Shown piece by piece: positions 6,113 to 9,012 of a stretch of 9,012 nt of DNA (the stretch's first letter is position 1; each line of letters begins with the position of its first letter). This stretch comes from Clostridia bacterium (GTDB lineage Bacteria > Bacillota > Clostridia > TANB77 > CAG-508), in NCBI GenBank assembly GCA_900754085.1, contig CAAEBO010000023.1:1-9012 (forward strand), written 5' to 3'. The position numbers and the translations under genes were made by a program. A model generated the notes under the pieces. It saw only the letters and a list, made by a program, of their open reading frames with translations. It searched no databases and was not told where the DNA came from.

Positions 6113-6577
6113 TTACTTATTGTATGTGCTGTAATAATAGCCCTCCACAATTTTTACAAATTGCGTGTTCGTTGGAGCTCTAGAAAAGCCTTCAAATCGT
6201 TCAAATATCCTTTTATAAAGGGGCGTTTTAGTTCTAAAAGCGGCTTCTTTAGCAGAACGTAATTCTCTTTCAGAAAAACCGTTTTCTTCGAGAACTTTAT
6301 AAAATTGTTTCCCTGGTGATACATTATTTGTATGGTAATATTCAATAGCAAATAATGTACATTCTAATCCGCTACCCCAGCGAGTTTTGCCAACTCCTAA
6401 CTTGATTAAGTATTGTTTTAAAGGCATTTCGGTAGATGAAAAGTCAAGTTCAGTTTGTAATTCATCTAATTTAGCAGATACTTCTTGTTCAACTAGTTCT
6501 TTTAACCGAGTAGTAACTAGTTCTTCTATGACTTTTCTAATGTACTTTTCTAATTCTAATTCATTTGCCTTAGTCAT
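6113..6577 (-). CDS. Coiled-coil protein with tentative Spo0A-effector-like C-terminal domain
   Basis: A 154-residue soluble protein. I chose ATG at 6577-6575 because AGGAGGC (6591-6585) lies 7 bases before it; an in-frame ATG at 6622 would fall at or before the predicted transcription start. Residues 5-45 are strongly heptad-like (LELEKYIRKVIEELV, RLKELVEQEV), suggesting an oligomerising coiled coil. Residues 52-148 contain PLKQYLIKLGV-x(8)-GLECTLFAIEYY, then QFYKVLEENGFSERELRSAK, EAAFR and finally APTNTQFVKIVEGYY. Their order recalls the Spo0A C-terminal DNA-binding domain: a LGV-x-x-x-x-x-G block ending in A-I, a 'Y-x-x-[IL]' helix leading to a recognition helix with A-x-[RK]-x-A, and a final P-T-N-[ST]-[EQ]-F-[IV]. 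That link is my inference and the identity is low; there is no receiver domain. The gene is visibly richer in G and C than its neighbours (32-40% in four 60-base rows against about 22-28% nearby) and uses CGG and GGG, which suggests acquisition. Confidence 0.85.
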   Translation of the reverse strand: MTKANELELEKYIRKVIEELVTTRLKELVEQEVSAKLDELQTELDFSSTEMPLKQYLIKLGVGKTRWGSGLECTLFAIEYYHTNNVSPGKQFYKVLEENGFSERELRSAKEAAFRTKTPLYKRIFERFEGFSRAPTNTQFVKIVEGYYYSTYNK

Positions 6578-6584
6578 AATAAGA

Positions 6585-6591
6585 GCCTCCT
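6585..6591 (-). promoter_or_regulatory. Ribosome binding site fixing the start at 6577
   Basis: Minus-strand AGGAGGC ends 7 bases before ATG 6577. No comparable site stands before the longer in-frame ATG at 6622. Confidence 0.85.
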
Positions 6592-6623
6592 TTTTGTTAT
6601 CATCAACAGTTGCACATATCAAT

Positions 6624-6652
6624 ATTATACAATAAATTTACATAAAATTCAA
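6624..6652 (-). promoter_or_regulatory. Sigma-A-type promoter of the minus-strand gene
   Basis: On the minus strand TTGAAT (6652-6647), a 17-base spacer and a perfect TATAAT (6629-6624). The expected start near 6617 gives a leader of about 40 bases. A short palindrome-like CAACTGTTG (6612-6604) lies just after the start site and could bind a regulator. Confidence 0.85.
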
Positions 6653-6753
6653 CCAAACAAAATAGATTAGAATTCTACAACAATTGAATCTTATGTAATA
6701 CACAACTTTTTATAGTAGATAGAAAATATGGTTATTAAAAAATTTACAAAAAG

Positions 6754-6785
6754 TTTACACTAAAATAATTTATTTGTGATACAAT
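6754..6785 (+). promoter_or_regulatory. Extended -10 promoter of the patatin-haemolysin-deaminase operon
   Basis: TGATACAAT (6777-6785) is an extended -10 element (TGN plus TACAAT). The nearest -35-like hexamer TTTACA (6754-6759) is 20 bases away, longer than ideal, which fits reliance on the TGN. The leader of about 70 bases contains a small imperfect inverted repeat, GCACTT (6809-6814) and AAGTGT (6824-6829). The rest of the divergent region 6653-6753 shows nothing I can name. Confidence 0.6.
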
Positions 6786-6862
6786 AGAAACATTATTATA
6801 AAAGTATGCACTTACAAAAGCAAAGTGTCTAAACATATATTAATAAATTTTAGGAGGCAAAA

Positions 6863-7720
6863 ATGGTAAAAGCAGCACTAGTATTAGAAGGTGGAGCACT
6901 AAGAGGTATGTATACTTCTGGTGTATTAGATACATTTTTAAAACACAATATAGAATTTGAATGTGTAGCAGGTGTTTCAGCAGGAGCTTTAAATGCAATG
7001 AGCTATATAACAAAACAAGAAGGAAGATCCGCAAAAATAAATTTAGAATATTGTGATGATCCAAAATACATAGGAAGAAAAGCAATTAGGAAGAATAAAG
7101 GTATAATTGGATATGACTATTTATTTGGAGAAATTTCAGAAAATAAAGTTCCTTTTAACTATAAGGCATTTGAAGATACAAATCAAAGATTTATAATAGT
7201 TACAACTAATTGTGAGAAAGCAGAAACAGAGTACTTGGAAAAAAATAATTGCAACGATTTATTTAGAGCTGCACAAGCCTCTTCTAGTATGCCACTTGCT
7301 TCAGCTATGGTAAAAATAAATGAAAATCATTATCTAGATGGAGCAGTAACAGATAGTATACCAGTTAAATGGGCTTTAAAAGAGGGATACAGCAAAGTTG
7401 TTGTAGTATTAACAAGAGACAAGAAATACAGAAAACCAACAACATCAAGTAAAATGAAGAAATTATATAAAATTGCATATCATAAATACCCAAAATTAAT
7501 AAACAAATTAAACACTATGCCAGAAAGATATAATAAATTACAAGACGAATTAATAGAATTAGAAAAAGAAGGTAAAATTTTTATAATAAGACCAGAAAAA
7601 GAAGTAACAGTAGACCGCTTAGAAAAAGATAAAACGAAACTAGAAGACCTATATAAAGAAGGAATTAAAGAAACAGAAGAAAGATTAGAAGAATTAAAAA
7701 AATATTTAGATATTTGTTAG
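6863..7720 (+). CDS. Patatin-like phospholipase family protein
   Basis: A 285-residue soluble lipid acyl hydrolase, the usual length for the bacterial patatin group near YjjU. All catalytic elements are present: the oxyanion loop L-E-G10-G11-A-L-R-G (8-15), the nucleophile elbow G37-V-S39-A-G41 with Ser39, and the second member of the Ser-Asp dyad in D159-G160-A161. SSSMPLASAMV (140-150) and TDSIPVKWAL (163-172) are also typical of the family. The C-terminal 100 residues are highly charged (Lys/Glu) and helical, ending in a probable short coiled coil at 250-282. Start ATG 6863 has AGGAGG (6852-6857) in good position. Its stop TAG overlaps the ribosome binding site of the next gene (7 bases between the genes), so it is the first gene of a three-gene operon. 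Substrate lipid is unknown; these enzymes act on membrane phospholipids or lysophospholipids at the inner face. Confidence 0.94.
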   Translation: MVKAALVLEGGALRGMYTSGVLDTFLKHNIEFECVAGVSAGALNAMSYITKQEGRSAKINLEYCDDPKYIGRKAIRKNKGIIGYDYLFGEISENKVPFNYKAFEDTNQRFIIVTTNCEKAETEYLEKNNCNDLFRAAQASSSMPLASAMVKINENHYLDGAVTDSIPVKWALKEGYSKVVVVLTRDKKYRKPTTSSKMKKLYKIAYHKYPKLINKLNTMPERYNKLQDELIELEKEGKIFIIRPEKEVTVDRLEKDKTKLEDLYKEGIKETEERLEELKKYLDIC

Positions 7721-7727
7721 GAGAATT

Positions 7728-8403
7728 ATGGAAAGAACGAAATTAAGAGATAGAATTCTTCCAAAATATACAAAGGGAGAAGAAATTTTCAACATGACGT
7801 CACATATTGTGGGAGGAGTGGTAGGCATAGTTGCACTAGTCTTATGTATAGTGTTTGCCTCAATAAATGGAAATGTATACGGAATAGTAAGTGGTGCAAT
7901 ATATGGTGTTACAATGATAATTTTGTATACCATGTCTAGTATATACCATGGTTTAAGCCCAAAGAGAAAGGCGAAAAAAGTTTTTCAAATATTAGATCAT
8001 TGTTCAATATATTTATTAATTGCTGGATCGTACACGCCATTTGCATTATGTACATTTAGAGAATATAATACTGCTCTCGGTTGGAGCATATTTGGAGTTA
8101 TTTGGTTTATGGCAATAATAGGGATTGTTTTAAATTCTATAGATATAAAAAAATTTAAAATGTTTTCTATGATTTGCTATTTAGTAATGGGTTGGTGTAT
8201 TATATTTAAAATAAATTTACTACCTAGTCTGCTTGGAATAGTTCGGATTTGTACTATTACTACTAGGAGGATTAGCCTATACAATAGGAGCAGTCCTTTA
8301 TGCGTTAGGTAAAAAACATAAATATATGCATTCAATTTTTCATTTATTTATATTATTAGGTAGTTTACTACAATTTTTTACAATATTATTATATGTTATG
8401 TAG
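7728..8403 (+). pseudogene. Haemolysin III family (PAQR-like) membrane protein, one frameshift
   Basis: Residues 1-172 match the family: EIFNMTSHIVGG (19-30), five or more membrane segments, S71-I-Y-H74-G and I-L-D90-H91-C-S-I-Y-L-L-I-A-G-S-Y-T-P-F. The frame then fails at CGG 8244-8246 and stops at 8312. Skipping C8244 restores GFVLLLLGGLAYTIGAVLYA, then KKHKYMHSIFHLFILLGSLL and QFFTILLYVM to TAG 8401-8403, giving 224 residues, the normal size with seven membrane spans. The restored part holds H201-x3-H205, the C-terminal metal ligands that pair with H74 and D90, so the unshifted 194-residue product should be inactive. Both halves are clean and the restored stop supplies the ribosome binding site of the next gene, so the gene was intact until recently or is decoded by +1 frameshifting. 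The family's biochemical role is unsettled: named after a B. cereus haemolysin, related to PAQR receptors with hydrolase-like metal sites. Confidence 0.85.
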
Positions 8404-8409
8404 GAGGAT
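8404..8409 (+). promoter_or_regulatory. Ribosome binding site fixing the deaminase start at 8414
   Basis: AGGAGG, overlapping the restored haemolysin III stop (TAG 8401-8403), stands 5-6 bases before ATG 8414. An in-frame ATG at 8393 lies upstream of it, inside the preceding gene, and is not a plausible start. Confidence 0.85.
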
Positions 8410-8413
8410 AAAA

Positions 8414-8875
8414 ATGAACGAATATATGAGATTAGCGAAAGAACAAGCAAATACAGGAATGAGAAACTTAGAGGGAGGTCCATTTGGAGCAGTTATAACA
8501 GATAAAGAAGGAAATATTATTTCTGTGGCTAATAATCAAGTAATAAAGAACAATGATCCAACTGCACATGCAGAAGTGCAAGCAATAAGAGAAGCCTGTA
8601 AAAAATTAAATACTCACGATTTATCTGGGCATATTTTATATACATCTTGTGAACCATGCCCAATGTGTTTATCTGCAATTATTTGGGCCAATATTAAAGA
8701 AGTATATTTTGCCTGCACAAGAAAAGATGCCGGAAATATAGGATTTAGAGATGACGCTATATATGAATTTTTAGAAACAAATAATAAAAACTTATTAGAC
8801 GAAAAACAAATAGATAGAGAAGAATGTATACAATTATTTGAAGAATATAAAAAATTAAATGGAGAAATATATTAA
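8414..8875 (+). CDS. guaD: Nucleoside/base deaminase, probably guanine deaminase (GuaD-like)
   Basis: A 153-residue cytidine-deaminase-fold enzyme. It shows GGPFGAVI (21-28), the zinc site H52-A-E54 in NDPTAHAEVQAIREACK, and SC79EPC82PMC85 with the two Cys ligands; Glu54 is the proton shuttle. The wording NNDPTAHAEV, ILYTSCEPCPMCLSAI and the tail A-G-N-I-G-F-R-D-D-x-I-Y is close to the Bacillus guanine deaminase (GuaD), which turns guanine into xanthine and ammonia, and less like TadA or cytidine deaminase. GuaD is about 156 residues and domain-swapped, consistent with this length. ATG 8414 was chosen over the upstream ATG 8393 because of its ribosome binding site. It is the last gene of the operon with the patatin-like lipase and the haemolysin III protein, a placement that suggests shared transcription rather than one pathway. 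Related nucleoside deaminases with other substrates cannot be excluded. Confidence 0.9.
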   Translation: MNEYMRLAKEQANTGMRNLEGGPFGAVITDKEGNIISVANNQVIKNNDPTAHAEVQAIREACKKLNTHDLSGHILYTSCEPCPMCLSAIIWANIKEVYFACTRKDAGNIGFRDDAIYEFLETNNKNLLDEKQIDREECIQLFEEYKKLNGEIY

Positions 8876-8880
8876 TAAGA

Positions 8881-8892
8881 TGTAAGCTTACA
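8881..8892. repeat. Perfect 12-base palindrome
   Basis: TGTAAGCTTACA lies 5 bases after the deaminase stop. It is too short and has no T tract to act as a terminator; it could be a protein-binding site or chance. Confidence 0.4.
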
Positions 8893-8916
8893 AAATTCAT
8901 ATTAAAAAATTATAGA

Positions 8917-8971
8917 GTACTTAAGATTTTCTTATAACTTTAATTGGATAGAAAATCTTAGGTGCTTTTTT
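8917..8971 (+). terminator. Intrinsic terminator of the patatin operon
   Basis: GTACTTAAGATTTTC (8917-8931) pairs with GAAAATCTTAGGTGC (8951-8965), 15 pairs including two G-T, loop of 19 bases, followed by TTTTTT. The sequence after it to the window end (8972-9012) is AT-rich with a TATAAT at 8991-8996 that may belong to a promoter of the next, unseen gene. Confidence 0.88.
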
Positions 8972-9012
8972 GCTGTTTTTTTAAAATTAATATAATATTA
9001 ATAAAATATAAA

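Noticed and set aside
6578..6622. Longer N-terminus for the minus-strand coiled-coil gene
   Set aside because: The upstream ATG lies at or before the predicted transcription start and lacks a ribosome binding site; AGGAGG serves ATG 6577.
6387..6635. Plus-strand frame of 82 residues opposite the coiled-coil gene
   Set aside because: Ser-rich antisense shadow without a ribosome binding site.
8393..8413. ATG 8393 as start of the deaminase
   Set aside because: It lies inside the end of the haemolysin III gene and before the ribosome binding site at 8404-8409.
1..9012. Alternative code with TGA as Trp
   Set aside because: TGA occurs as a stop in restored frames (4324) and Trp is always TGG; no family-conserved Trp is encoded by TGA.
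1..9012. CRISPR array, tRNA, rRNA or complete insertion sequence
   Set aside because: No regularly spaced repeats, no cloverleaf-like segments and no transposase motif or matched terminal repeats were seen on reading both strands.

Overview
The window is very AT-rich. Every likely native gene prefers A/T-ending codons, AGA for Arg and ATA for Ile, and carries an AGGAGG-type ribosome binding site. Stops are mostly TAA or TAG, TGA still reads as stop, and Trp is TGG. Together with a clostridial-type MobV relaxase remnant, Tn916-type small regulators and a K+/Ca2+-exchanger-like antiporter, this points to a low-GC Firmicute, probably an anaerobic gut clostridium or relative. The species cannot be named from the sequence.

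Left part (about 1-3550) is a decaying mobile-element island. It holds the 3' end of an unknown gene (1-402). Facing it is a heavily mutated MobV/Pre relaxase pseudogene (433-1260, minus strand). Next comes an intact 452-residue protein with a HEPN-type RN-x3-H motif (1435-2793), with its own near-consensus promoter and two terminators. Last are two remnants resembling the small sigma-like and HTH regulators of Tn916 (orf7/orf8 type): one cut by a stop codon, the other truncated. The HEPN gene is the only undamaged cargo and is a candidate single-gene phage-defence or toxin RNase.

Middle part (about 3600-4880) continues the decay. It has a histidine-phosphatase N-terminus of about 40 residues, a SAM methyltransferase with one frameshift, an intact GNAT acetyltransferase, and a possible pilB/gspE-like start fragment without a start codon.

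Right part (about 5031-8990) is more ordinary chromosome. A CaCA-family cation antiporter (5031-5990) has a terminator-like hairpin in its leader. It converges, across a perfect 19-bp terminator, on a minus-strand gene (6113-6577) of visibly higher GC. That gene encodes a coiled coil plus a C-terminal part that looks like a distant Spo0A effector domain. Then follows a tight operon: patatin-like lipase, haemolysin III family membrane protein (one frameshift) and guanine-deaminase-like enzyme, ending in a strong terminator.

The oddest signal is that the two single-site frameshifts in otherwise clean genes (methyltransferase and haemolysin III) both fall on an in-frame CGG codon followed by A-T, and in both, skipping the C restores the full family sequence. 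I saw no other in-frame CGG in the native-looking genes. This may be coincidence, assembly error, or +1 frameshifting at an unassigned or very rare codon.
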